Shown here piece after piece: positions 40,066 to 48,993 of a stretch of DNA of 64,000 nt. Source of the DNA: Anaerolineae bacterium (GTDB lineage: Bacteria; Chloroflexota; Anaerolineae; Promineifilales; Promineifilaceae); the NCBI GenBank assembly GCA_023384415.1, contig JAHDWJ010000018.1, forward strand, positions 19,584 through 83,583. Reading direction: 5' to 3'. The notes beneath the pieces were generated by a model that was given only the letters and a program-made list of their open reading frames with translations, made no database searches and was not told the DNA's origin. The translations under genes and the position numbers were made by a program. Position 1 is the first letter of the stretch, and every line of letters begins with the position of its first letter.

Positions 40066-40884
40066 TTAAACCGGGTACTCTACCCCAACTTCTCGATCTT
40101 TGAGGAGTGTCAAATCTACATTAGATATATCAGCCCTGGGTATTAATTGGTAATGCTTTTCATCTACGACATTCAACATCAAAACATCATCCTTCTCACG
40201 TACCGTCAGTTCAAGTAAAGCCACATTATCTTGCCCTGTAAATTGCAGAGCTATCGGGCGGCAAATAGCCATGGGATACCTTTCCTGACAGAGGATAATG
40301 TCTTGCATCACTTGTACAATCCCAAATTTATCACCCGGTGATTTTGCCTGACAAGGCAGCACAAAATGTGTTCCCCGTTTATTGAGACCCACATATATTT
40401 CATCTACTTCCATCTGCCCAATCTCTTTCACTGTTGTACGGAGATGGTTTTGGACTGAGTAACAGGTCAGACCCGTAAAAATGTCTATTAGCCGGTTATA
40501 ACGGGCGCGGGTCAAAAGCGCTTGCTCATCGGTTCCTGGGGCGTAATGACGTACAATGGCAGGGGTGGCATCGGGGATATTGATAGGGTAGTAATGCGTC
40601 CCCGGCTCAATTTTGCCAGGTGAGGCCAGGCGAAAAGCATACTCGCCAATACCTACACCCACAATAATCCACTCAGCCCCAGTTGGGGCGGTATTTTGGA
40701 CAGCCAAGGGTAACTCGCGGCGAAAGCGAAACGAATAAGGAATATCACCTAAGTTTTTGATGCGGGCGAAACTTAACGACAAAGAAGCCGCTGCTAATTC
40801 GTCCCGATTGAACTTGACGATGACATCTCCTGACTGGTAATTACGATGAAAAATCCATTCGATGATTTGTTCGTATTTGCCCAT
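40066..40884 (-). CDS. Probable type II restriction endonuclease (PD-(D/E)XK)
   Basis: A 272-residue protein starting MGKYEQIIEWIFHRNY; AGGGTGG lies about 12 bases before ATG 40884. An earlier start at 40917 would overlap the methyltransferase. The core is Asp161-Glu162 in MEVDEIYVGLNKRG, then HFVLPCQAK (Gln179-x-Lys181) and FGIVQVMQDI, a PD-(D/E)XK nuclease pattern with Gln in place of Glu. Next to a DNA methyltransferase gene, this marks a restriction-modification pair. The recognition site is unknown. The N-terminal half (1-150) probably holds target recognition. Confidence 0.75.
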   Translation of the reverse strand: MGKYEQIIEWIFHRNYQSGDVIVKFNRDELAAASLSLSFARIKNLGDIPYSFRFRRELPLAVQNTAPTGAEWIIVGVGIGEYAFRLASPGKIEPGTHYYPINIPDATPAIVRHYAPGTDEQALLTRARYNRLIDIFTGLTCYSVQNHLRTTVKEIGQMEVDEIYVGLNKRGTHFVLPCQAKSPGDKFGIVQVMQDIILCQERYPMAICRPIALQFTGQDNVALLELTVREKDDVLMLNVVDEKHYQLIPRADISNVDLTLLKDREVGVEYPV

Positions 40885-40904
40885 GTATTTTGACCACCCT
40901 TTTT

Positions 40905-42260
40905 CTAACCAGGCCATCGCAGGACAATAACTTCTTCGCGTAACTCTGCTTGTGTCCCTGTAGAGAATCGGGTTCTGAAAAGATCAATCCGCTCTACTTC
41001 GTAGCCTAACTCAGAGGCTATTTCGGCCAATAGTTGACCTGTTCTAATCAAAACCTGCAAATAAGAAGCCTGATCGCCTACAACATAAGCCAGATGAGCA
41101 CCAGGTTTTAGCACCGTCGTTAATGTGGCCAGATGTCTGGCCATGCCACCGAAATAAAGCCGTGTCACTCGGGCATATAATCTCTCAAACCCAGAAGTTT
41201 TACCCAAATGAATACGCCGCTGCTCAATGGCATTTGCCACGCTCTGTACTGCGTGATTACCAACCACCCATTGGTCATCATCATCAACAACGTATACACC
41301 CCTGGTATTAGAGCGTAATAGTCGTTTTTTATGCTGTCGTAATTCAGCCATATCCGCTACAAAGCCTAATAGCACCGATTCTAGCCGGGTAGTGCGGGTG
41401 TAATCTTTTTCATTAGGATAAGGGGGTGAAGTAATCACGGCATCAATGGATTGAGGGGGGAGTAATTGGGCTGCGTTTCGGGCATCGCCTAAATAAATAG
41501 TGGCCTGGGGGTAATGTTGACCTTGTACTGTTTGCAGATCGGCTATTATTTTTTGCATTTCATGTTTCCAAATAGCCACAACAGGCACATCTCCCTTTAA
41601 TTTGCCAACACCAACTTCAGGCCCAAATTTCAGGTTGCCAATTTTGGTGACAAGGGCATTGCCGATAGCTAATAATCCATATTTGTAAGCAGGGGCAGCC
41701 CGTAATTTGTTCAGATGTTCTAACAGAATAACCGTTTTATGCAGAGGGAGAGGGCTAATAGAATGGGTGATCAATGCTTTTTCAGCTTGAGGGGGTAAGC
41801 TTCGTAAATTTTTAGGAAGTTCTCCTGTTAAGGCATAATCATCAATACCTTGTTGGGCTAACGTTTGATAACTTCGATCCACAACTTCCTCGGTCAAGGC
41901 CCATAATTCTTCTGGAGCTATAGCCCAATCAACTTTTACCGTAGAAGCAAAATGGGGGAATGGGTTCGCCTCAATACCTAAAGCCTGCATCTGCTGTCTT
42001 TTGGCTTCAATGAGGGTTGTTCCAGTGCCGCAAAAAGGATCAAGAATTTTCGCGTTTTCCCTTACCTTAAAATCATACAAATAATCACGGACCAGGTGAG
42101 GGGGGAAGGAGAGGATAAAACGGTACCATTGATGGAAGGGCCGATCGGCCGGGTCAAGGTCGTTGCTTTTATTAGTGATAGGATTTACTGTGGATGGTTC
42201 AAGGCAATCTGCGGCTGGATTCCACAATGGCAGTGGTTCTTGTTTATGTGGGGATAACAT
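40905..42260 (-). CDS. DNA methyltransferase of an R-M system (TSPPY type)
   Basis: A 451-residue SAM-dependent methylase. Motif I is LDPFCGTGTTLIEA (DPFCGTG 74-80) and the catalytic motif IV is ITSPPYPNEKDY (TSPPY 277-281), so motif I precedes IV. The Ser-Pro-Pro-Tyr motif is typical of N4-cytosine, and some N6-adenine, methylases. About 200 residues between the motifs probably include target recognition. The endonuclease gene starts 20 bases after its stop. Only the methylase-endonuclease pair is present; no specificity subunit or controller gene is seen. Confidence 0.88.
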   Translation of the reverse strand: MLSPHKQEPLPLWNPAADCLEPSTVNPITNKSNDLDPADRPFHQWYRFILSFPPHLVRDYLYDFKVRENAKILDPFCGTGTTLIEAKRQQMQALGIEANPFPHFASTVKVDWAIAPEELWALTEEVVDRSYQTLAQQGIDDYALTGELPKNLRSLPPQAEKALITHSISPLPLHKTVILLEHLNKLRAAPAYKYGLLAIGNALVTKIGNLKFGPEVGVGKLKGDVPVVAIWKHEMQKIIADLQTVQGQHYPQATIYLGDARNAAQLLPPQSIDAVITSPPYPNEKDYTRTTRLESVLLGFVADMAELRQHKKRLLRSNTRGVYVVDDDDQWVVGNHAVQSVANAIEQRRIHLGKTSGFERLYARVTRLYFGGMARHLATLTTVLKPGAHLAYVVGDQASYLQVLIRTGQLLAEIASELGYEVERIDLFRTRFSTGTQAELREEVIVLRWPG

Positions 42261-42340
42261 ACTCTCTCCAATCAGATATTTGATTGGGTTAAGTTTAGAG
42301 TATGGGGTTGATTTGTCAAAGGGGGGAACAAAGGTCGTTA

Positions 42341-42403
42341 GCCACGCATTTCACAAATTAGCACGAATATAAACTCTTCGTGGTAATTTGTGAAATTCGT
42401 GGC
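42341..42403. repeat. 27-bp-arm foldback repeat
   Basis: GCCACGCATTTCACAAATTA and the inverse TAATTTGTGAAATTCGTGGC form arms of about 27 bases with few mismatches around a 9-base loop. It lies upstream of the methyltransferase gene. Similar ACGAATTTCACAAATT elements are common intergenic repeats. Confidence 0.85.
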
Positions 42404-42418
42404 AAAGCGTTTTTAGCT

Positions 42419-42429
42419 CTGGTCTGACC
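42419..42429. promoter_or_regulatory. FadR-like box 1 (CTGGTCTGACC)
   Basis: The 11-mer matches the core of FadR operators (CTGGTCnGACC). It lies 160 bases upstream of the methyltransferase start and 35 bases after the CoA-transferase stop. Function uncertain. Confidence 0.35.
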
Positions 42430-42450
42430 GGGTTATGGGGTGCATCTTAT

Positions 42451-42461
42451 CTGGTCTGACC
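42451..42461. promoter_or_regulatory. FadR-like box 2 (CTGGTCTGACC)
   Basis: An exact second copy of the same 11-mer, 32 bases from the first and 3 bases from the CoA-transferase stop. Two identical direct copies suggest a tandem binding site or a small duplication. Confidence 0.35.
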
Positions 42462-42463
42462 CA

Positions 42464-43759
42464 TTACAGATAGCCTAATTTCCTGGCCGCGCAGGTGAGT
42501 TCGTCCCGGAAATCGGGGTGGGCGATGCGGATGAGGGATTGGGCCCGCTGGCGTAAGGTTTTACCATGTAAGGAAGCAACACCAAACTCAGTGACGACCC
42601 AATGCACGTCGTTCCGGGTGGTGACGACGCCGGAGCCTTCATACAAGGTGGGAACAATCCGGCTGATGGCCCCGTCCTGGGCGGTGGAAAGGCAGGCGAT
42701 GATGGGCAATCCCCCTTTGGAACGGGCGGCCCCGCGAATGAAATCTACCTGCCCCCCAGCCCCGCTGTACATTTTGGCCCCAATGGAGTCGGCGCATACC
42801 TGCCCGGTTAAATCTATTTGCAGGGCGGAGTTGATGGCGACCATGCGGGCGTTTTGGGCGATGTTGAACGGGTCGTTGACGTAATCGGTGGAGCGCATCT
42901 CGATGAGGGGGTTGTTGTTGACGAAATTATACAGCTTTTGGGTGCCGAAGAGGAACCCGGCTACTATTTTACCGGGATGGAACGTTTTGCGGCCGCAGGT
43001 AATCACCCCTTTCTCCACCAACTCAATCACCCCATCCGAAAACAGCTCCGTGTGAATGCCCAAATCCCGATGGTTGCCCAGACATTGCAGCACCGCATCG
43101 GGAATACTGCCAATCCCCATTTGCAGCGTTGCCCCATCAGGAATCAGCCCGGCAATATGCTGCCCAATCTGTAAATGCTCCGGTGTACTCCCTCCCTGGG
43201 GAGCTTCGGGCAGGGGATAATCCACTTCAACAATATGGTCCAACTGGCTGACATGGATAAAGCTGTCCCCCAACGTGCGGGGCATCTGCTGGTTGACCTC
43301 AGCAATGACCATACGGGCGGCCTCAGCGGCCGGTTTGGTCGTGCCCACCTCAACGCCAAAGCTGCAAAATCCATGCTCATCCGGGGGGGTGACGGAGATC
43401 AGAGCTACATTAAGGGGCAAAACGCCGGTGCGGAAAAGGCCAGGAATCTCAGATAAGAAAACAGGGGTAAAATCAGCCCGCCCTTCCTGCACCGCCCGGC
43501 GCACATTGCTGCCAATGAACAGGGCATTGACCCGAATATGGTCTTGAAATTGGGGTTGAGCATACGGGGCCGGGGCAAAGGTGAGAATGTGGGTTAATTC
43601 AACCCGACGCAGGTCTGGGGCACGATCAACCAACCCTTGCACCAACTGCATGGGCACCCCAGCCCCACCCCCTAAATAGACGCGATGACCCGGCAAAATA
43701 GTTTGCATCGCGGTTGGTATATCAGTCACTTTTTGCTGGTAAATAGATTCCCAGTTCAT
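42464..43759 (-). CDS. Acetyl-CoA hydrolase/CoA-transferase family protein
   Basis: A 431-residue enzyme of the 4-hydroxybutyrate CoA-transferase/acetyl-CoA hydrolase family. The start QKVTDIPTAMQTILPGHRVYLGGGAG is the CoA-site region; GIGSIPDAVLQCL and LGIHTELFSDGVIELVEKG hold the catalytic Glu (in HTELFSD); ARSKGGLPIIACL and VTEFGVASLHGKT complete the C-terminal half. It swaps CoA between acyl groups, for example acetyl-CoA and 4-hydroxybutyrate or butyrate. It stands alone on the minus strand; no 4-hydroxybutyrate pathway genes are near. Confidence 0.9.
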   Translation of the reverse strand: MNWESIYQQKVTDIPTAMQTILPGHRVYLGGGAGVPMQLVQGLVDRAPDLRRVELTHILTFAPAPYAQPQFQDHIRVNALFIGSNVRRAVQEGRADFTPVFLSEIPGLFRTGVLPLNVALISVTPPDEHGFCSFGVEVGTTKPAAEAARMVIAEVNQQMPRTLGDSFIHVSQLDHIVEVDYPLPEAPQGGSTPEHLQIGQHIAGLIPDGATLQMGIGSIPDAVLQCLGNHRDLGIHTELFSDGVIELVEKGVITCGRKTFHPGKIVAGFLFGTQKLYNFVNNNPLIEMRSTDYVNDPFNIAQNARMVAINSALQIDLTGQVCADSIGAKMYSGAGGQVDFIRGAARSKGGLPIIACLSTAQDGAISRIVPTLYEGSGVVTTRNDVHWVVTEFGVASLHGKTLRQRAQSLIRIAHPDFRDELTCAARKLGYL

Positions 43760-43947
43760 TATAGTCGTTCCTCAAAAAACAGAGATAGTCATAAAAACAA
43801 TACTACCCAAGTGTATAAAAAACCGGGCAATACTCCAGTAATGAATGTCACCCTGTCGGTCAGAGAGTTGTCACAGCGTCATAAGTTGCCTGTCGGTTAA
43901 ACGAAGCGATACTTCTGAATTATCAATCATCAATCAATGGAGCTGCT

Positions 43948-45111
43948 ATGTCTTCTTTACGTGACCTGTTTTTGTTAGACCCAACAGTGGTTTTTCTCAA
44001 TCATGGCTCTTTTGGAGCCACACCGCGCCCTGTGTTTGAGGTGTACCAGGAGTGGCAATGCCGCCTGGAATGGCAGCCGGTACAATTTTTAGGGACGGAT
44101 ATTGCGGATTATCTCGCGGCCGCACGCCAATCTTTAGGCACCTATCTCAATGCCCCGGCAGATGACCTGGTATTTGTGCCTAACGCTACCTTTGGGGTAA
44201 ACGTGGTGGCCCGCTCCCTCAACCTGGGGCCGGATGATGAGGTGCTGACCAGTAACCATGAGTACGGGGCTTGTGATAATGCCTGGCTGTTTCTCAGCGG
44301 CAAACAACGGTTTACTTATATGCGCCAGCCGATTGCTTTACCGGCAACAACGCCGGAAGCGATCATCGAGCAGTTGTGGCAGGGAGTCACCCCGCGCACC
44401 AGGGTTATTTATGTGAGCCATATTACCTCGCCCACAGCCCTGACCTTTCCCGCGGCCGCGATCTGTGCCAGGGCGCGGGCCGAAGGAATTATCACCGTGG
44501 TGGATGGGGCACATGCGCCGGGGCAAATTCCCCTGGATATGGCCGCGATTGGGGCGGATTTTTATACGGGGAACTGTCATAAATGGTTGTGCGCCCCCAA
44601 AGGGTCAGCCTTTTTGTATGCCCGGCAAGAGCGGCAGCCGCTTATTGAACCGCTGGTGGTGGGTTGGGGGTGGGGTGAACCAAGAGCCTGGACCTATGGC
44701 TCCGATTTTTTGGATTATATGCAATGGCTAGGGACAAATGATATGGCCGCTTATTTGGCGGTCGCGGCCGCTATTCAGTTTCAATCAGAGCATCAATGGG
44801 ATGAGGTACGCGGCCGCTGTCACCAACTGGTACAGCAGGCCATCCACCGCATTGGCGAGCTAACCGGCCTGCCCGCCGCCTACCCCGATGACCAGGGGTT
44901 TTACCACCAGATGGCCATTGCTCCCCTACCCCAGATAGCTGATTTGCCCGGCTTTAAGAAGCGGCTGTACCAACAATACCGGGTAGAAATTCCCTGCGTG
45001 CAGTGGCAGGATCGTCAATTTATACGGGTCTCTATTCAGGGGTACAACAGCCAGGAAGATGTGGACGCGCTGTTAGCAGCCTTGGGGGAGATGTTGGGTA
45101 GAGGCGTATAG
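43948..45111 (+). CDS. Class V aminotransferase (isopenicillin-N-epimerase-like)
   Basis: A 387-residue PLP enzyme. VFLNHGSFGATPRPV opens the active site; VVDGAHAPGQIPLD gives the Asp that contacts PLP; FYTGNCHKWLCAPKGSAFLY contains the PLP-binding Lys. These are the marks of the CefD/Csd-like branch, which includes cysteine desulfurases, ergothioneine EgtE-like lyases and epimerases. The conserved Cys loop of SufS desulfurases is not seen. ATG 43948 follows GGAGCTGCT. It is flanked by divergent and convergent genes, so is monocistronic. Confidence 0.9.
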   Translation: MSSLRDLFLLDPTVVFLNHGSFGATPRPVFEVYQEWQCRLEWQPVQFLGTDIADYLAAARQSLGTYLNAPADDLVFVPNATFGVNVVARSLNLGPDDEVLTSNHEYGACDNAWLFLSGKQRFTYMRQPIALPATTPEAIIEQLWQGVTPRTRVIYVSHITSPTALTFPAAAICARARAEGIITVVDGAHAPGQIPLDMAAIGADFYTGNCHKWLCAPKGSAFLYARQERQPLIEPLVVGWGWGEPRAWTYGSDFLDYMQWLGTNDMAAYLAVAAAIQFQSEHQWDEVRGRCHQLVQQAIHRIGELTGLPAAYPDDQGFYHQMAIAPLPQIADLPGFKKRLYQQYRVEIPCVQWQDRQFIRVSIQGYNSQEDVDALLAALGEMLGRGV

Positions 45112-45131
45112 CCATACGCGGGCAAAAAATA

Positions 45132-45191
45132 ATCCGCAGATTGACGCCGATTTTGGGGGTTGGTTTGTAAAAATCGGCGCAATCTGCGGAT
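45132..45191. terminator. Two-way terminator / foldback repeat
   Basis: ATCCGCAGATTGACGCCGATTTT and its near-perfect inverse (one mismatch) enclose about 15 bases. It lies between two converging genes (stops at 45111 and 45220) and can end transcription from both sides. The ATCCGCAGATT word recurs at 56828. Confidence 0.8.
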
Positions 45192-45219
45192 AAAGATCAG
45201 ACTTTAGCTCTTGTGGGCA

Positions 45220-46446
45220 TCAAGATTCGATGATGCTAACCAATGTTCCCCCGCTGGTAGTATCGGCTACGATAGCGACGGTTAAGGATTTGCCGTCTTT
45301 CTCAAGCATGAAGGTAGCACTGCTATTGTCACTAAACTCAAAAGTGATCTGCCACCCCTGGTTGGTCAGTTCACGGCGGTAGAACGCGGCCGCGTCGCTG
45401 ACACTGCTGTTCGTTTTATAGGTGATAAACCCGGCAAACGAGGTTTGATCATAAGCATCGGCCAACATCGGGTAAGTAGAGCTGCCACCCGTGCCGGAGC
45501 CAACGTTCAGACAGGCATCGGGAATGGTAATGGTGATGTTGCTGTTGACATCATACACATTAAACTCCACCCGCATCGTTCCGCTGCTGCTGCCATCGTC
45601 TAAACCACCCAGATCCCCTTCACCCACGATGACCATGCGCACAATGAAATCACCTTGTTGCGCCACATAAATATCTCCAACCATATTGGTAACGTTGGCA
45701 TCACTATCTTCAATGGCTGTTTCATCAAACCGGTAATGGTCGGTGACTATCCCATTGATGGTAACACCCCGCTCAACCAGGGTTACTTTGTCGCTATCAA
45801 GATCATCAAACAGCCCATCGGGGCGGAGAACAAACTCCTCGGCCATGCTCTCTTCGGTGCTGTCGGAAACGGTACAGCCAAAAGAAGCGATGTCCGTATA
45901 CGATTTGCCGTCCATTTCCACGATGGACATGCCCCCGAAAAAGTCACTGCCAAATTCATCTTCCCCATCGCCAAACTCAAAGGTGGTGAAGCGAAGGGAG
46001 CTGGCCTGGGGATTGGTGGTAACCAAAATCTCAAAGGCCATGCTGAATGAGTCAGCGGGGTTGCCAGGAACATCACTGCTAATGCTCATGGTAGCCCGAT
46101 AGCTGTTGATTTCGTCTAAGGCCGCGTTAGAGCGGCGGAAGTTAAAGGCTCGTTCCCCTCCAGCCGCGGCCGCACCGCTGTCGGTTGAGGCCGGTTGTTC
46201 GGGAGTGGCCGAGGTCCCACTTTCGGCAGGGGTGGCGTCACCGGAGCTGGCTGAGGCAGCGTTATCGTTCGCGGCCGCGTCCCCGGCATTATCACTTGTC
46301 GTGGTATCCTCGGTTGTGGTTTGCGCGGTGGTACTGTTGTCATTGCTCGCCTCCGGCTCATTTGGCCCCATCACCGTCTGGCAGGCCAATGAGGCTAAAC
46401 CCATCACCAACAGAAAAAAGATGATCCAACGTGTTGCTTTTACCAT
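45220..46446 (-). CDS. Lipoprotein of unknown function
   Basis: A 408-residue protein with a signal sequence ending LASLACQTV, in which Cys22 would be lipidated. A Ser/Thr/Asn/Asp/Ala linker (about 30-95) follows. The folded part (100-330) has beta-strand pattern like LppX/LolA-type carriers: INSYRATMSISSDVPG, IVEMDGKSYTD, GVTINGIVTDHYRFD. The last 80 residues hold a further domain (DAAAFYRRELTNQGWQITFE), as often found in Chloroflexota lipoproteins. Two GCGGCCGC lie in the linker. Lipid or pigment binding is possible. Confidence 0.75.
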   Translation of the reverse strand: MVKATRWIIFFLLVMGLASLACQTVMGPNEPEASNDNSTTAQTTTEDTTTSDNAGDAAANDNAASASSGDATPAESGTSATPEQPASTDSGAAAAGGERAFNFRRSNAALDEINSYRATMSISSDVPGNPADSFSMAFEILVTTNPQASSLRFTTFEFGDGEDEFGSDFFGGMSIVEMDGKSYTDIASFGCTVSDSTEESMAEEFVLRPDGLFDDLDSDKVTLVERGVTINGIVTDHYRFDETAIEDSDANVTNMVGDIYVAQQGDFIVRMVIVGEGDLGGLDDGSSSGTMRVEFNVYDVNSNITITIPDACLNVGSGTGGSSTYPMLADAYDQTSFAGFITYKTNSSVSDAAAFYRRELTNQGWQITFEFSDNSSATFMLEKDGKSLTVAIVADTTSGGTLVSIIES

Positions 46447-46521
46447 ATTGTTCTCCTTAAGAATTAGGACTGAGGGCTGAGGAAAAAGTGCGTTCTCAGT
46501 CCCCTAGAGTTCCCCTGATTT

Positions 46522-47205
46522 TTACAGCGTATACGATCCTTCGACTGCCAAAACGACCGGCTCACTCTCCGTTTCCTGGCGGACTCGTTCGGCCCAGGCT
46601 TCGGCGTCAACGGCAATCACCGGCCAGGTGTTGTAATGGCACGGGATTACCACTTTAGGTTTGAGATAGCCGAGGGCCAGCAGAGCATCATCTGGCCCCA
46701 TGGTGTAATTATCCCCAATGGGCAAAATAGCCACATCCAGGCCACCCTGCCCGATGAGGGCCATATCGGAATATAGGGCCGTATCCCCGGCAATGTAAAT
46801 TCGCTTACCGTCCAGGGTCAAGAGAAAACCACCCGGCATTCCCCCGTAGCTGCCATCGGGCAGGCTGGAGCCATGAAAAGCAATAGTCATTTTAACGTGC
46901 CCAAACGGATGATGATACCCGCCACCGATGCTTTGCCCATGTCCATTGGCGTTCCCTTTGGCCGCCAGCCAGGTGTAAATCTCAAAGTTGCTGATGACCA
47001 TTGCCCCTGTACGTTGGGCGATGGGTAAAGTGTCAGCAATGTGATCCCCGTGACCGTGGGTGAGTAAAATGTAATCGGCAGCTACGTCCGCGGCCGCGAC
47101 CTTGGCCGCCGGGTTGCCATCAAAAAACGGGTCTACAACCAATTTTGTGCCGTTTACATTCAAGGAAAATGTGGCATGACCATGCCAGGTAATGGTGATA
47201 GACAT
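46522..47205 (-). CDS. Metallo-beta-lactamase-fold hydrolase (UPF0173/UlaG-like)
   Basis: A 227-residue hydrolase. TWHGHATFSLNVNGTKLVVDPFF, then the metal motif LTHGHGDHIADT (HxHxDH), YIAGDTALYSDM and VIPCHYNTWPV match the UPF0173 branch related to UlaG (L-ascorbate-6-phosphate lactonase). It would bind two metals; the natural substrate of UPF0173 proteins is unknown. ATG 47205 is preceded by AGGAGGTTC, a strong ribosome site. It is preceded by a short GGATGAAGGATG tract. Confidence 0.92.
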   Translation of the reverse strand: MSITITWHGHATFSLNVNGTKLVVDPFFDGNPAAKVAAADVAADYILLTHGHGDHIADTLPIAQRTGAMVISNFEIYTWLAAKGNANGHGQSIGGGYHHPFGHVKMTIAFHGSSLPDGSYGGMPGGFLLTLDGKRIYIAGDTALYSDMALIGQGGLDVAILPIGDNYTMGPDDALLALGYLKPKVVIPCHYNTWPVIAVDAEAWAERVRQETESEPVVLAVEGSYTL

Positions 47206-47220
47206 GAAGAACCTCCTTTG

Positions 47221-47285
47221 GAATTAGGAATTAGGAAAGATGAAGGATGAAAAATCATCCGGGTGATTTTTCCAGGCGGCTTGCC
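47221..47285. repeat. GAATTAGGAATTAGG tract and hairpin
   Basis: GAATTAGGAATTAGGAAAG and GATGAAGGATGAAAAATCA words, followed by an inverted pair GGATGAAAAATCA / TGATTTTTCC. The phrase TTTTTTCCAGGCGGCTT recurs at about 56857. Confidence 0.5.
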
Positions 47286-47373
47286 TGATCATCTCCGGCG
47301 AAGCCAGAGGATTATAGGGCAAGTATAGGAAGATGTAGGGATGTCGTCAACCGGGTTGCGGCCGCGACCTCAG

Positions 47374-47402
47374 TTGGATAGCCCGGTAGCAGTTGATATA
47401 CT
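47374..47402 (+). promoter_or_regulatory. Promoter of the cytochrome gene
   Basis: TTGGAT (47374-47379), 17 bases, then TATACT (47397-47402) with an extended TGA before it. The first ATG follows 6 bases later, so translation probably starts on a leaderless transcript. Confidence 0.5.
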
Positions 47403-47408
47403 TCCAGG

Positions 47409-48959
47409 ATGATGAAATCTCGCTACCTCTTCTTTTGGCTCGTACTGCTTGTTTTTTTGGCTTATTTTTCTGGGGAGTCGGTTCAGGCTCAGGATGAACC
47501 TATCCCGCCCCGCCCCGCGGAATTGGCGGACGCTGACCCGGTAGCGGGCATGGCGATTTACCAGGCCCGCTGTGCCAGTTGTCATGGGGCTACCGGCCTG
47601 GGGGATGGGGAAATGGCCCCCCTATCCATCAATCCCCCCCCACCGATTGGTACGGGGGCGTATCTGGCGGCCGCCGACCTGGCGACCATGCGGCAGATGG
47701 TTTTGCAGGGGAATATGCAGCGGGGAATGCCCCCGTTTGGCCCTGGCACCAGCAATCCGCTCAGTGAAACGGATGTGACCAATGTGTTGGCCGCTTTGTA
47801 TGACCTGGGGGGCAGCAGCAGTGTACTCCCTGAGGTGATGGTACGCGGCCGCGTTGTGAATGGCACCACCGGGCAAACTATCACCGAGCCGCTTGCCATT
47901 GAGTTGAACGCCTTTACCCGCAACTTTGACCAGACAGTTGCCATCACCACTACCCTGGATAGTGAGGGTAATTTTACCTTCTCCCTGACCGATGTTTCCC
48001 CCAACTGGGCTTTTATCCCCCGCGTTCTGTATGAGGGGATAGATTTTAGCGGCGATGTGTTCCAGTTTAACAGTGCCCAGGTTGAACAAGATGTCACGAT
48101 TCAGGTGTATGATGCCACCCGCGAAGATGGGAATATTGTGGTGACTCAGTGGCACATTGTAGCCGATATTGTGGGGGGGGTGCTGCGTCTGGGGGAGGTA
48201 TTTATCTTTGTCAACCAGGGAGATGAGGTGTATGTAGGCGCGGCGGGAGACCCGATGGAAGGGACGCTCCGGCTGCCGCTGCCGCCAGAGGTGCAAACGC
48301 CAATCTTTCAACGTGGGTTTACCGGGGCAGAATCGTTCCTGCCAGCCAATGAGCTGCGGCGGGTAGGGGATGATTGGGTAGACCTGTTTCCGCTTTACCC
48401 GGATGGCGGGGGGATGATTTTGTTAGCCCAATATGATTTAGCTTACCCTGGCTCGTTGACTCTGGAGCGGCCCGTTTATTATGCCGTACAATCCCTTTCC
48501 CTGGTGCTGCCCCAGGGGGTAACGCTGGACCCGGCCGATGGTTGGGGGGAAGGGGTGGTGCAAAATATGGGGGCGCAGGGGACGTTTGTGACCTACCGGT
48601 ACGCGGCCGCCACTCCTGGCTCAACTATCACCATGCGGCTGTCTGGTGAACCGGTCTTTACCGCCCCTTCTAATACCCTGGACGCGGCCGCGCTCGGTCG
48701 TAACGAAAACAACGAACTGTTCATCGGCGTCCTGGCCCTGGCTGCCGTTCTGGGGGGCGCCTTCTACTTCTATCGCTCCCGCCAGGCCGCCCCAGCCCTG
48801 GAAGAAGCTGAGCCAGCCCTGGACAAAGAAGATCTGCTCCAGGCCATTGCTGAGCTAGATGATCAATATGAAGATGGGGAGTTAAGCGAAGCCGAATATC
48901 TGGCCGAGCGGCAGCGGCTTAAAGTAATGCTGCTTGATTTGTGGGATCAAGGTGGTTAA
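47409..48959 (+). CDS. Membrane-anchored c-type cytochrome
   Basis: A 516-residue protein. A signal peptide (4-28, ending VQAQ) is followed by a cytochrome c domain with the heme motif CASCH (55-59), ATGLGDG and a later Met in NMQRGMPPFG as likely axial ligand. A long beta-rich outside part (125-420) has carboxypeptidase-regulatory-like strands (GRVVNGTTGQTITEPLAIEL). One membrane segment (about 437-455) precedes a cytoplasmic tail with DLLQAIAELDDQYEDGELSE, which resembles tails found in cytochrome-maturation proteins. It may carry electrons or sense redox state. The CcmA-like gene follows. Confidence 0.85.
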   Translation: MMKSRYLFFWLVLLVFLAYFSGESVQAQDEPIPPRPAELADADPVAGMAIYQARCASCHGATGLGDGEMAPLSINPPPPIGTGAYLAAADLATMRQMVLQGNMQRGMPPFGPGTSNPLSETDVTNVLAALYDLGGSSSVLPEVMVRGRVVNGTTGQTITEPLAIELNAFTRNFDQTVAITTTLDSEGNFTFSLTDVSPNWAFIPRVLYEGIDFSGDVFQFNSAQVEQDVTIQVYDATREDGNIVVTQWHIVADIVGGVLRLGEVFIFVNQGDEVYVGAAGDPMEGTLRLPLPPEVQTPIFQRGFTGAESFLPANELRRVGDDWVDLFPLYPDGGGMILLAQYDLAYPGSLTLERPVYYAVQSLSLVLPQGVTLDPADGWGEGVVQNMGAQGTFVTYRYAAATPGSTITMRLSGEPVFTAPSNTLDAAALGRNENNELFIGVLALAAVLGGAFYFYRSRQAAPALEEAEPALDKEDLLQAIAELDDQYEDGELSEAEYLAERQRLKVMLLDLWDQGG

Positions 48960-48993
48960 ATAAACAGATGTGTTTCATTTCAGTTGAAGGGAA

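Noticed and set aside
43760-43947. A riboswitch upstream of the class V aminotransferase.
   Set aside because: No stem set of a known riboswitch could be drawn and there is no terminator-like hairpin.
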